From positions 186,001 to 250,000 of the forward strand of contig CAZWSX010000004.1 in assembly GCA_964636985.1 (NCBI GenBank): a stretch of DNA of 64,000 nucleotides, written 5' to 3'. Each line of letters opens with the position of its first letter. Positions within the stretch are counted from its first letter, which is position 1. The notes beneath the pieces are model-generated. The model was not told where the DNA came from, did no database searches, and worked only from the letters and a program-made list of their open reading frames with translations. Origin of the DNA: CAZWSX01 sp964636985. GTDB lineage: Bacteria; Planctomycetota; Planctomycetia; Pirellulales; Pirellulaceae. This document shows positions 34,417 through 42,736 of this stretch, one piece after another. Both the position numbers and the translations under genes were made by a program.

Positions 34417-34661
34417 GAGGAGTTACTCGGTGCCGTTGTCGGGTGCCGCACTAGAGGGTCGCCATTGATTCATTGTGCAGGATAGCGTTTTTAGTGTTCG
34501 CGCTGCCCGGCGGCGGCTCGCGGTGTGCCACTAGAGGTAAGGCCGCTCGCTGGATACACTATTTCCTTTCCCGACTGCTCCCGATTTGCGGGTTTGCCGC
34601 GAGCGATCCCAACTACCGGCGGCGGTCGAACTAACTCTTTGCCACATATTGACTTACAGCC

Positions 34662-35744
34662 ATGGCATCCGGTCTTAGTGTTCCTGCGAGTGGTGCTCTC
34701 GACTTCCTCTCCCTCGGCGCGTTGATCCACCGCCTGGATCCGGGTGTGATTCCCTTCCGCAAAGCGACTCAACTGGCCGTCCACGTCAGCGGTGGCGAGT
34801 TCAACGTCGCGGCGAATCTCTCCGATTGTTTTCGGATGAATACAGGCGTCGCGAGCGCGATGGTCGACTACCCAATCGGCGACCTGATCAACGAACGCGT
34901 CCGAGCGATGGGCGTGAAGCCGTTCTACAAGCGGTTCGCGCACGACGGCGTCACGGGCCCGAACATGGCGACCGTTTTCAGCGACCAAGGCAAAGGCGTT
35001 CGCGCTCCGGTTGTGTTCTACAACCGCTGCAACGAAGCCGCCGCGCAGCTCAAGCCGGGCGACTTCGATTGGAAGTCGATCATGGCTGGCGGCGTCCGCT
35101 GGTTCCACAGCGGCGGCATTTTCGCGGCGCTGTCGCCGACGACGCCGGAACTCATCATCGAAGGGATGAAGGCAGCCAAGGCAGCCGGCGCCGTTGTCTC
35201 GTTTGACCTCAACTTCCGCGCCAAGCTGTGGCAAGTGGCCGGCGGTTTGTCGAAGGCGCAAGAGACACTTCGCCGCATCTGCGCGAATGTCGACGTGCTG
35301 GTCGGCAACGAAGAAGACCTGCAAAAGGGGCTTGGCCTCAAGGGGCAAGATGTCGAAAAGAACAAGGACATCGATCCCTCGGCCTTCTTCGCCATGATGG
35401 ACGATGTCGCCAAGCAACTTCCCAACATCAAGTGCGTGGCGACGACGCTCCGTGAAGTCCACCACACCAATCACCACACCTGGAGCGCGGTGACCTGGAT
35501 TGAAGGCCAGAAGTACCAGGCTCCCGAGTGCGAACTGGAAGTGATCGACCGCGTGGGCGGCGGCGACGGTTTCGCAGCAGGCTTCATTTACGGCTTGCTC
35601 AATGGCCGCAAGCACGAAGAGGCGCTACGACTCGGCTGGGCCCATGGTGCCTTGCTGACGACGTTCCCAGGCGACACGACCATGGCCACCGTCGACCAAG
35701 TGGAAGCGTTTGCCAAGGGTGGCTCGGCGCGTATTCAACGCTAA
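34662..35744 (+). CDS. PfkB-family sugar kinase (2-keto-3-deoxygluconate kinase-like)
   Basis: 360-residue ribokinase-fold kinase. VSGGEFNVAANLSDC is the substrate-side motif, and VGGGDGFAAGFIYGLL carries the catalytic Asp in the usual GAGD position (here GGGD). SFDLNFRAKLW matches the KDG-kinase pattern for the phosphate-binding strand. Its neighbours, 6-phosphogluconate dehydrogenase and an SDR oxidoreductase, support a role in sugar-acid breakdown. No strong ribosome binding site precedes the ATG. Confidence 0.78.
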   Translation: MASGLSVPASGALDFLSLGALIHRLDPGVIPFRKATQLAVHVSGGEFNVAANLSDCFRMNTGVASAMVDYPIGDLINERVRAMGVKPFYKRFAHDGVTGPNMATVFSDQGKGVRAPVVFYNRCNEAAAQLKPGDFDWKSIMAGGVRWFHSGGIFAALSPTTPELIIEGMKAAKAAGAVVSFDLNFRAKLWQVAGGLSKAQETLRRICANVDVLVGNEEDLQKGLGLKGQDVEKNKDIDPSAFFAMMDDVAKQLPNIKCVATTLREVHHTNHHTWSAVTWIEGQKYQAPECELEVIDRVGGGDGFAAGFIYGLLNGRKHEEALRLGWAHGALLTTFPGDTTMATVDQVEAFAKGGSARIQR

Positions 35745-35768
35745 GGTTCGAAGTTGGCCTTTAGTTCC

Positions 35769-35793
35769 CACTGGCGTCTTTGGGACGCCAGTG
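35769..35793 (+). terminator. Hairpin between the sugar kinase and gnd
   Basis: A 10-bp perfect stem (CACTGGCGTC / GACGCCAGTG) with a TTTGG loop starts 25 bases after the kinase stop. No T-run follows directly. It may terminate or process the kinase transcript before gnd. Confidence 0.5.
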
Positions 35794-35833
35794 CCACCCC
35801 CATACACACTCATCTTTTGTTAGGAACTTCGCT

Positions 35834-37285
35834 GTGTCTGCTAATGCTGACTTTGGTTTGATTGGTTTGGCCGTGATGGGCGAGAACCTTGCCCTCAACG
35901 TCGAAAGCCGTGGCTACACGATTGCCGTATTCAACCGGACGGTCGACAAGGTCGACGCCCTGGTCAACGGCCGAGCCAAGGGAAAGAAATTCATCGGTTG
36001 CCACAGCCTGCAAGACTTGGTGAAGAACCTCAAGCGGCCCCGCAAGGTGATGATGCTGGTTAAGGCGGGCGACGCCGTCGACCAATTCATCGAGCAATTG
36101 ATTCCGCTGCTCGAGCCCGGCGACATCATCATCGACGGCGGCAACGAGCATTATACGAACACCGAACGGCGTACCGCCTATGTCGAGAGCAAGGGTTTGC
36201 TCTACGTCGGCACGGGCGTTTCCGGTGGCGAAGAGGGCGCGCTCAAAGGCCCCAGCTTGATGCCCGGGGGGAGCGAAGCCGCCTGGCCGCACGTCAAGCC
36301 CATCTTCCAGGCAATCGCCGCGAAAGTCGGTCCCAAGAACGATATTCCATGTTGCGAGTGGGTGGGACCTCGCGGCGCCGGTCACTACGTGAAGATGGTG
36401 CACAACGGCATCGAGTACGGCGATATGCAGTTGATCTGCGAAGCCTACCTGATGCTTAAAGAAGCGGCCGGGCTCAGCAACGAAGAGCTGTACGACGTCT
36501 TCGACGCCTGGAACCGTAGCGAGTTGGAAAGTTACCTGATCGAGATCACCCGCGACATCTTCAGCGTGAAGGATGACGACGGTGGCTACATGGTCGACAA
36601 GATTCTCGACGTGGCCGGGGCCAAAGGGACGGGCAAGTGGATGAGCCAGTTGGCTCTCGACCTCGGCGTTCCCAGCACAATGGTGACCGAAGCGGTCTAC
36701 GCTCGCGGACTCTCGGCGCTGAAGAAGCAACGCGTGAACGCCAGCAAGGTTCTCAAAGGACCGACGCCGCAAACGAGCGGCGTTTCGATCGGCGACAAGA
36801 AGCAGTTCATCGATTCGGTCAAGCACGCATTGTACGCGTCGAAGATTTGCAGCTACGCCCAAGGCTACGTGCAACTTCAGGCGGCCGCTGTCGAGCACAA
36901 GTGGCCTCTCAAGTATGGTGACATCGCGCTCCTGTGGCGTGGTGGCTGCATCATCCGCGCCCAGTTCCTGGAGCGGATCAAGGAAGCCTTCGACAAAGAA
37001 CCGAATCTAGAAAACCTGCTCCTCGCTCCCTACTTCACGGAAGCGATCGCCAAAGCTCAAGCCGCCTGGCGGCATGTGGTCGTCATCGCAACGCAGATGG
37101 GCCTGCCCGCGATCGAGTTCAGCAACGCCCTGGCCTATTACGACAGCATCCGCCGCGAACGCTTGCCAGCCAACTTGCTGCAAGCTCAGCGCGACTACTT
37201 CGGCGCCCACACTTATCAACGAGTGGATAAGGAAGGGACGTTCCATACCGAATGGATCCAAAAGCGCAAGACGCCCAAGGCATAG
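35834..37285 (+). CDS. gnd: 6-phosphogluconate dehydrogenase, decarboxylating
   Basis: 483-residue enzyme of the pentose phosphate pathway: 6-phosphogluconate to ribulose 5-phosphate, CO2 and NADPH. The start is GTG 35834, with TAGGAA upstream, which gives the normal family length. FGLIGLAVMGENLALN is the dinucleotide-binding loop. GVSGGEEGALKGPSLMPGG and HYVKMVHNGIEYGDMQ hold the substrate and catalytic Lys residues. The conserved helical C-terminus (LWRGGCIIRAQFL) is intact. It sits in a sugar-acid cluster. Confidence 0.95.
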   Translation: MSANADFGLIGLAVMGENLALNVESRGYTIAVFNRTVDKVDALVNGRAKGKKFIGCHSLQDLVKNLKRPRKVMMLVKAGDAVDQFIEQLIPLLEPGDIIIDGGNEHYTNTERRTAYVESKGLLYVGTGVSGGEEGALKGPSLMPGGSEAAWPHVKPIFQAIAAKVGPKNDIPCCEWVGPRGAGHYVKMVHNGIEYGDMQLICEAYLMLKEAAGLSNEELYDVFDAWNRSELESYLIEITRDIFSVKDDDGGYMVDKILDVAGAKGTGKWMSQLALDLGVPSTMVTEAVYARGLSALKKQRVNASKVLKGPTPQTSGVSIGDKKQFIDSVKHALYASKICSYAQGYVQLQAAAVEHKWPLKYGDIALLWRGGCIIRAQFLERIKEAFDKEPNLENLLLAPYFTEAIAKAQAAWRHVVVIATQMGLPAIEFSNALAYYDSIRRERLPANLLQAQRDYFGAHTYQRVDKEGTFHTEWIQKRKTPKA

Positions 37286-37300
37286 GTTGTTCTCGTGTAG

Positions 37301-37361
37301 GACGGACAATCCTGTCCGTCTTGATGCATACTCCACTTTGGCCGGACAGGATTGTCCGGCC
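37301..37361 (+). terminator. Mirror-image hairpin pair after gnd
   Basis: The first hairpin is GACGGACA/TGTCCGTC (37301-37308, 37313-37320). The second is GGCCGGACA/TGTCCGGCC (37340-37348, 37353-37361), followed by ACCTTTTTAGG, a T-run that makes it a good rightward terminator. The 14-base core of one hairpin (GGACAATCCTGTCC) is the exact reverse complement of the core of the other. Confidence 0.65.
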
Positions 37362-37380
37362 ACCTTTTTAGGTACTCCCA

Positions 37381-38169
37381 ATGAGCGTTTCCAGCTATCT
37401 GACGTCGTTGTTCGGTCTCGAAGGACAAGTCGCCGTAGTCGTTGGCGCGACCGGCGTGCTGGGCGGAGCGATCGCGCAAGGCCTCGGCCAGGCGGGAGCA
37501 AAAATCGTCGTCGCCGGCCGTAACGAAGATCGCGGCGCCGCTCGCGTCGCCGAGATCGAAAAGGCAGGCGGACAGGCAACCTTCATTTCGGTCGAGGCCT
37601 CAGATCGAAAGAGCACCGAAGAACTCCTCAGGCACACGCTGGCCAAATACGGGCAAGTCGACATCCTGGTGAACTGCGCCGGCTCCAACTCGGCCGTTCC
37701 CTACGAACAAATCAGCGACGACCAATGGCAGTCGGTCCTCGATAGCCAGCTCAAGGCAACCCACTTGGGCTGCCAGGTCTTCGCACCCGAAATCGCGAAG
37801 CGACCCAACGGCGGAGCCATTCTCAACATCGGCAGCGTAACGGCCCATTTGCCTTTATCGCGAGTCTTCGCGTACTCGGCCGCTAAAGCAGCCGTGGTGA
37901 ATTTGACGCAAAATGTCGCCCGCGAATACGCCCCAAAGAAAGTCCGGGTGAACGTCCTTTGCCCCGGCTTCTTCCCAGCGGAACAAAATCGCAAGATCCT
38001 CGACGCCACGCGGGTGGAAAACATCATGCACGGCACGCCGATGAAACGCTTCGGCGAACCCGACGAGCTTGTGGGGGCCTCGATTTTGCTGTGCGCGAAC
38101 AAAGCCGGTTCGTTCATGACCGGCGCCACGATCTATGTGGATGGTGGCTTCACGGCCAACCGGTTCTAG
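37381..38169 (+). CDS. SDR-family oxidoreductase
   Basis: 262-residue short-chain dehydrogenase. VVVGATGVLGGAIAQGLGQ is the cofactor-binding glycine motif, VNCAGSN is the second, and the catalytic set is Ser (IGSVTAHL), Tyr and Lys (YSAAKAAV). LCPGFFPAEQN and the C-terminal TGATIYVDGGFTANRF are typical of gluconate 5-dehydrogenase / fructuronate-reductase-like SDRs. The location after a KDG-kinase-like gene and gnd supports sugar-acid oxidation or reduction. The substrate is unproven. Confidence 0.85.
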   Translation: MSVSSYLTSLFGLEGQVAVVVGATGVLGGAIAQGLGQAGAKIVVAGRNEDRGAARVAEIEKAGGQATFISVEASDRKSTEELLRHTLAKYGQVDILVNCAGSNSAVPYEQISDDQWQSVLDSQLKATHLGCQVFAPEIAKRPNGGAILNIGSVTAHLPLSRVFAYSAAKAAVVNLTQNVAREYAPKKVRVNVLCPGFFPAEQNRKILDATRVENIMHGTPMKRFGEPDELVGASILLCANKAGSFMTGATIYVDGGFTANRF

Positions 38170-38174
38170 AAATG

Positions 38175-38638
38175 TCACCACGGAGATACGGAGGACACGG
38201 AGAGAAGGCAAGAAACGAGAGTTGGTCAACGTACGAGTCGTTTGATTCCATCTTTCATAAATTCGACGTTGAAGTTCATGAGAAAGCCAAGTTGGCAACT
38301 GCTGAGTTTGAGATAGGTCAATAACTGAGCTTCGTGTATCGGCAAAAGTGTTTCTACGGCTTTGAGTTCCAGAATGACTTTTTCTTCCACGAGAAGGTCG
38401 ATTCGATATCCGCACTCGAGCCTGAGCCCTTTGTAGTTCACTGGCAAAGCAAGTTGCCGTTGAAAAGCAATTCCTCTGGAACTTAATTCCCAGCACAGGC
38501 ACTCTTCGTACGTCGATTCCAACAAACCCGGTCCCAAGGTGCGATGCACATCGATCGCCGCACCTCGAATCCCACTCGACAATTCTTCGTGAATCAACAT
38601 TTCTTCCCCCCTCCGTTCTCTCCGTATCTCCGTGGTGA
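38175..38638. repeat. Perfect 19-bp inverted repeat around the GxxExxY gene
   Basis: The left copy is TCACCACGGAGATACGGAG (38175-38193) and the right copy its exact reverse complement (38620-38638). Each is followed inward by more CACGGAGAG-type purine-rich sequence. The two copies bracket one gene, with 32 bases after its stop and 19 before its start. This looks like the ends of a small mobile or duplicated cassette. Confidence 0.75.
38226..38600 (-). CDS. GxxExxY family protein
   Basis: 124-residue protein of the GxxExxY family (PD-(D/E)XK nuclease-like fold). TLGPGLLESTYEECLCWEL gives the signature G-L-L-E-S-T-Y. YRIDLLVEEKVILELKAVETL is the Asp...Glu-x-Lys nuclease core. INYLK-like LLTYLKLSSCQLGFLMNFN closes the fold. 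The function is unknown. In planctomycetes and relatives these genes are often multicopy, and this copy sits exactly inside a perfect inverted repeat. Confidence 0.88.
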   Translation of the reverse strand: MLIHEELSSGIRGAAIDVHRTLGPGLLESTYEECLCWELSSRGIAFQRQLALPVNYKGLRLECGYRIDLLVEEKVILELKAVETLLPIHEAQLLTYLKLSSCQLGFLMNFNVEFMKDGIKRLVR

Positions 38639-38653
38639 ATTCTCTCTCCTCCT

Positions 38654-39241
38654 CTAAAACTTGATCCCAAGCTTGTCTACAAACGCTCGCATCCAGTCAG
38701 GATGAGCCGGCCACGCTGGCGCGGTCACCAAGTTGCCATCCACGTGCGCGTCCGTGAACGTCTCGTTCGGCGGCATGTATGTTCCTCCTGCGAGCGTCAC
38801 CTCGGGACTGCAAGCTGGGTACGCGCTGCACTTGCGTCCCTTGAGCACGCCGGCCGCTGCGAGTAGCTGCGCGGCGTGACAAATGCCCGCTACTGGCAAG
38901 TCGGCTTTGAAGAACGCCCGGACGATGTCGAGCACCTGCGAGTTGAGTCGCAAGTACTCCGGCGCGCGGCCGCCCGGGATGACCAACCCAGCGTATTGTT
39001 CGACTTGCACTGTGTCGAAGTCGGCCGTCAGCGTGAAGTTGTGTCCGCGTTTCTCGCTGTACGTTTGGTCTCCTTCAAAATCGTGAATCGCCGTGGCGAT
39101 CTTTTCCCCTTTGTTCTTGCCGGGGCAAACGGCGTCGACTTGCAAGCCGACCATTTGCAGCATTTGAAAGGGGACCATCGTTTCGTAGTCCTCGGCATAA
39201 TCGCCAACAAGCATCAACACGCGACGAGAAGCAGCAGGCAT
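38654..39241 (-). CDS. DJ-1/PfpI family protein
   Basis: 195-residue DJ-1/PfpI-fold protein. RVLMLVGDYAEDYETMVPF gives the N-terminal strand and the conserved Glu. GLVIPGGRAPEYLR is the PGG loop. The nucleophile elbow GICHAAQLLAAAG carries the reactive cysteine. Possible roles are deglycase, protease-like or stress protein. No closer assignment can be made. Confidence 0.85.
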   Translation of the reverse strand: MPAASRRVLMLVGDYAEDYETMVPFQMLQMVGLQVDAVCPGKNKGEKIATAIHDFEGDQTYSEKRGHNFTLTADFDTVQVEQYAGLVIPGGRAPEYLRLNSQVLDIVRAFFKADLPVAGICHAAQLLAAAGVLKGRKCSAYPACSPEVTLAGGTYMPPNETFTDAHVDGNLVTAPAWPAHPDWMRAFVDKLGIKF

Positions 39242-39403
39242 GGGAGATTCTCATGAGTAAAGGTTCAACGGCTGAACGACTTCGATTGTTATGGCCGTGC
39301 CATCGGCCCTCAAGTGACTCGCCGCTTCCGCCCGGCGATGGTAAACTGCGGTTTTCCGGCGAATGTCGTCGGACTGGCCGTTTTGCTTTCGTAAAGGTTT
39401 GTC

Positions 39404-40252
39404 ATGAGTGCCCCTGGGCGACCGCCAATGATGGAGAACATCCCGATTTCGCTGGAGCCGGTCGAAGGGTGGCACTGCACGCACGCGTACTATTCGTTCA
39501 ATCGGGCAGTGCTGGCCGACATGTCGCCGGAGGAAGTCGCCACAGGCAAAGCCGAAGTGTGCGCCGTTCTGAATCCGGAATCGCCTGAAGCGACGCAGCG
39601 ACTTCAAACCAGCATCGTCAGCGGGCACAAAGCCGATTTTGGCTTGATGCTAATGGACTCTCATCCGCTCAAGATCGACGCTGTTCATCAGCGGCTGATG
39701 GCCACTCGCTTGGGGCCGGCTCTGACGCCGACGTACTCGTTTGTTTCAATCACCGAAATCAGCGAGTACGTGCCGACGCTCGAACAATACTCCGCGCGGC
39801 TGGTTGAGGAAGGCGAAGTCGAGGGAAGCCCTGCGTTCAATGCGAAGGTGAAGGCCTACGGCGATCGCTTGCCGATGATGAATCGCCAGCGGCTCACGCC
39901 CGAGTTTCCCCCCTACCCCGCTACCTGCTTCTATCCGATGAACAAGAAGCGGAAGGTGGGCGAGAACTGGTTCACGCTCCCCTTCCCCGAACGGAACAAG
40001 ATGATGGCGGAGCATGCCCGCAGCGGCATGGCGTTCGCCGGAAAAGTGTCCCAGCTGATCACGGTAGGCGTGGGCCTGGAGGATTGGGAATGGGGCGTCA
40101 CCCTGTGGGCCAAGAATCCAACCTTCCTGACGAACATCGTGTACAAGATGCGGTTCGACGAAGCGAGCGCGCGCTTTGCCGAGTTCGGTCCGTTCTACAC
40201 CAGCTATATCACCACTCCTCAAGAGATGTTGAACCATTGTCGAATTGGTTAA
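39404..40252 (+). CDS. hemQ: Coproheme decarboxylase HemQ / chlorite dismutase family
   Basis: 282-residue protein of the HemQ (ChdC) branch, which makes heme b from coproheme III. The C-terminal half has the family landmarks: FYPMNKKRKVGENWF, LPFPERNKMMAEHARSGM, then the VGLEDWEWGVTLWAKNP and YKMRFDEASARFAEFGPFY segments. An AAAGG ribosome binding site precedes the ATG. Length and motif order fit HemQ rather than true chlorite dismutase. Confidence 0.88.
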   Translation: MSAPGRPPMMENIPISLEPVEGWHCTHAYYSFNRAVLADMSPEEVATGKAEVCAVLNPESPEATQRLQTSIVSGHKADFGLMLMDSHPLKIDAVHQRLMATRLGPALTPTYSFVSITEISEYVPTLEQYSARLVEEGEVEGSPAFNAKVKAYGDRLPMMNRQRLTPEFPPYPATCFYPMNKKRKVGENWFTLPFPERNKMMAEHARSGMAFAGKVSQLITVGVGLEDWEWGVTLWAKNPTFLTNIVYKMRFDEASARFAEFGPFYTSYITTPQEMLNHCRIG

Positions 40253-40309
40253 GCGGCGCAGGCGACGGCCAGACGATATCGCCGTGAGACTTTCGTAGGG
40301 GGGATCCGC

Positions 40310-40807
40310 ATGAGCGAAGAAGGCACGAATCCGCTGTTGCGGCCCGACGATCGCTTTCAGCGCCTTCCGACGATTGCCGAAGGGAAGGCCAATCCTTTCA
40401 GCGATGCCGCCGCGCCCGTCGAACCCGAAATGGAATTGCCTTCGGCGGTAAGCTACCGGCCGCAGTACGTGGCCATCTTGCCGCACCGGTCGCGGCTGAA
40501 TACATATTTGGCTTGGATCGCGCTCTCGATGAACTCGGGATTCCTCCTTTATTTTTTCCACGATATGCCGGCGTATGGCTGGCTCTGGGCGTTTCATTGG
40601 GTCTTCCCGCCGCTGGCGTTTGTGATTGCTTTGGCGGCGAGTTGGAACTCCGCGGGCGATATCGACGCCATGGAAAACGGCGCGATGGATCGCGACGGAC
40701 TTCGCGGGACGCGAATCGCCTTGTGGGTTGGATGGGCGGGATTTGCGGTTTCGTTGTCGCTGATGGTCCTGATGTTAGCGCGGCAGATGGGATGGATTTA
40801 CTACTAA
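40310..40807 (+). CDS. Uncharacterised three-helix membrane protein
   Basis: 165-residue protein with GGGGGG-type ribosome binding sequence before the ATG. The N-terminal 60 residues are soluble and Pro-rich. Three hydrophobic helices follow, near residues 66-84, 92-112 and 138-158. It was not recognised. It lies between hemQ and an exonuclease gene on the same strand. Confidence 0.7.
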   Translation: MSEEGTNPLLRPDDRFQRLPTIAEGKANPFSDAAAPVEPEMELPSAVSYRPQYVAILPHRSRLNTYLAWIALSMNSGFLLYFFHDMPAYGWLWAFHWVFPPLAFVIALAASWNSAGDIDAMENGAMDRDGLRGTRIALWVGWAGFAVSLSLMVLMLARQMGWIYY

Positions 40808-40881
40808 CGGTTTGCGTGAGGTGCCGGAACTGTTTCCGGCGCCCTTGTTCTTAGTGCCGAGTGGCCAAGCGAGGGGGCAGG

Positions 40882-41463
40882 ATGGCGCGGCGACTGGATC
40901 AGATACTCGTCATCGACGTCGAGTCGACGTGCTGGGAAGGTCCCCCTCCGCGCGGGCAAATCAGCGAGATCATCGAGATCGGCTTGTGCATGCTCGACGC
41001 CGTCACGCTCGAGCGAATTGAGAAGCGGGAGATTCTCGTCAGGCCGCAGCAATCGGAAGTGAGCGACTTCTGTACGAAGCTCACCACGCTCACGGCCGAG
41101 CAAGTCTCGAAGGGAATCCCGCTGCACGAAGCGATCGACATTCTGGCCCGCAAGTACGTGGCACAAGACCGACTTTTCGCGAGCTGGGGCGACTACGATC
41201 GCGGGCAATTCCAGCGCAACTGCGACCACTACAAGATCAAATATCCGTTTGGTCCGACCCATCTCAATATCAAGAACCTGTTCTCGATCACGCTGGGGAT
41301 TTCTAAAGAAATGGGAATCGATGGAGCGATGAAACGGGTGGGCCTCGAGATGGAAGGAACGCATCACCGCGGCGTTGACGATGCGTGGAACATCGCCGCG
41401 CTTTTGGCGTGGTTGCTTCGCCGCGGTCGCGCGGAAAAGCTGCCCGAGGTCCAGCCTTCCTAA
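40882..41463 (+). CDS. DEDDh 3'-5' exonuclease (ERI-1-like)
   Basis: 193-residue exonuclease. ILVIDVESTCWEG is Exo I (D-x-E), WGDYDRGQFQ is Exo II and HHRGVDDAWNIAALL is Exo III with the DEDDh histidine and final Asp. The sequence resembles inhibitor-of-KinA/ERI-1-like RNases more than DNA polymerase III epsilon. I chose ATG 40882, which has AGGGGGCAGG just upstream. A GTG at 40861 is possible. Confidence 0.85.
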   Translation: MARRLDQILVIDVESTCWEGPPPRGQISEIIEIGLCMLDAVTLERIEKREILVRPQQSEVSDFCTKLTTLTAEQVSKGIPLHEAIDILARKYVAQDRLFASWGDYDRGQFQRNCDHYKIKYPFGPTHLNIKNLFSITLGISKEMGIDGAMKRVGLEMEGTHHRGVDDAWNIAALLAWLLRRGRAEKLPEVQPS

Positions 41464-41473
41464 GCAATGGCTA

Positions 41474-42535
41474 CTAGTCCATGCCCGACATGATCATGTT
41501 GCCCAAGCCACCGAGCATGGAGCCTTCGTCCTTCGAACCGCGCGAACCGGCATTGGCCAGGACTCGCCCGGCGAGTCGGCTGAAAGGCAGCGATTGCAGC
41601 CACACGCGGCCGGGACCTGTGACGGTGGCCAGGAACAATCCTTCGCCGCCGAACAGCGTGTTCTTAAAGCCGCCGACCGTTTGGATGTCGTAGTGAACTG
41701 TCGGCGTCAATGCGACCAGGCAGCCGGTGTCGAGTCGTAGAGTTTCGCCGGGGGCGAGATCGCGTTGCATCATCGCGCCACCCGCGTGAACCAGTACGAT
41801 GCCGTCGCCTGTCAGTTTCTGCATGATGAAGCCTTCGCCGCCGAACAGGCCGGCCAGGATCTTCCGTTGGAAGTGAATCGAGATCTGCACTCCGCGCGCG
41901 CCGCAAAGGAATGACGCTTTCTGACAGATCAGTTCCCCTCCCAGTTGATCCAGGTGCATCGGCAAAATATGGCCCGGATAAGGACTGGCGAAGGCGACGA
42001 TCTCTCGCTGAGAACTGATGTTCGTGAACGTGGTCATGAAGAGCGATTCGCCGGTAATCACGCGTTTTCCGGCGCTCATTAGCTTCCCCCAAAAACTTCC
42101 ATCTTGCTGGCTGGGGTCGCCGAAGACCGTCTCCATCTTGATGCCGGCCGTCATGTACATCATGGCGCCGGCTTCAGCGATGACCATCTCGCCGGGGTCA
42201 AGCGTCACCTCGGCGTATTGCATCTCCTCGCCGAAGAGTTGGTAATCGATTTCGTCCGATCGCCGCGGGCCACCTGAGGAAGTGCCGCCATACGATTGGC
42301 CATAGGCCGACTGCGGCGGCACCGGTTTCTGCGGAGGGATGCTCGGGCGGTTGACGATCGGTTGTAGCGCCGGGATCGGCGGCAGCGAGTAGTTCTGCAC
42401 CGGCGGCGAGGCGGCAGGATCGTTGGGCGGAAACATAAAGGCTTCGCCGCATGCCTGGCAGGTGACCATTTTGCCGGCCCACTGCTGTCCCCAGGTGTAT
42501 TCACGACCGCATTTCGCACAGCGAACGCTACTCAT
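41474..42535 (-). CDS. AIM24 family protein with N-terminal zinc ribbon
   Basis: 353-residue protein. Residues 1-35 form a zinc ribbon (VRCAKCGREYTWGQQWAGKMVTCQACG), and a Pro-rich linker follows (about 40-90). The rest is an AIM24 (TIGR00266-type) beta-helix domain: QYAEVTLDPGEMVIAEAGAMMYMTAGI opens it and GEGLFLATVTGPGRVWLQSLPF closes it. The ribbon fusion is common in planctomycetes. The function is unknown. Confidence 0.85.
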   Translation of the reverse strand: MSSVRCAKCGREYTWGQQWAGKMVTCQACGEAFMFPPNDPAASPPVQNYSLPPIPALQPIVNRPSIPPQKPVPPQSAYGQSYGGTSSGGPRRSDEIDYQLFGEEMQYAEVTLDPGEMVIAEAGAMMYMTAGIKMETVFGDPSQQDGSFWGKLMSAGKRVITGESLFMTTFTNISSQREIVAFASPYPGHILPMHLDQLGGELICQKASFLCGARGVQISIHFQRKILAGLFGGEGFIMQKLTGDGIVLVHAGGAMMQRDLAPGETLRLDTGCLVALTPTVHYDIQTVGGFKNTLFGGEGLFLATVTGPGRVWLQSLPFSRLAGRVLANAGSRGSKDEGSMLGGLGNMIMSGMD

Positions 42536-42736
42536 TCATCGGTTCCTTTGACAACCAAACGAGCGAAAGCTTCCCGCAAGAATTACGGGGAGTATAGGCG
42601 GTTGCGCTCGCGCGATGGCAGAGCAGGTGGCGGAAAACGCGCTCGCGAGGGGGTATTCGCTCGCCGCGGGCCAAATCTTGAGACAGCGGCCACCTTACGT
42701 AAGTGACCGCCGTTGGGGCCGACTGCGTCTACCAGA

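Noticed and set aside
34416..34661. Short repeated phrase around CACTAGAGG upstream of the sugar kinase
   Set aside because: Two loosely similar copies only, too short to support a regulatory or mobile feature.
34491..35615. 374-codon minus-strand frame opposite the sugar kinase
   Set aside because: Antisense shadow of a PfkB kinase with intact motifs.
35810..36898. 362-codon minus-strand frame opposite gnd
   Set aside because: Antisense of a highly conserved 6-phosphogluconate dehydrogenase.
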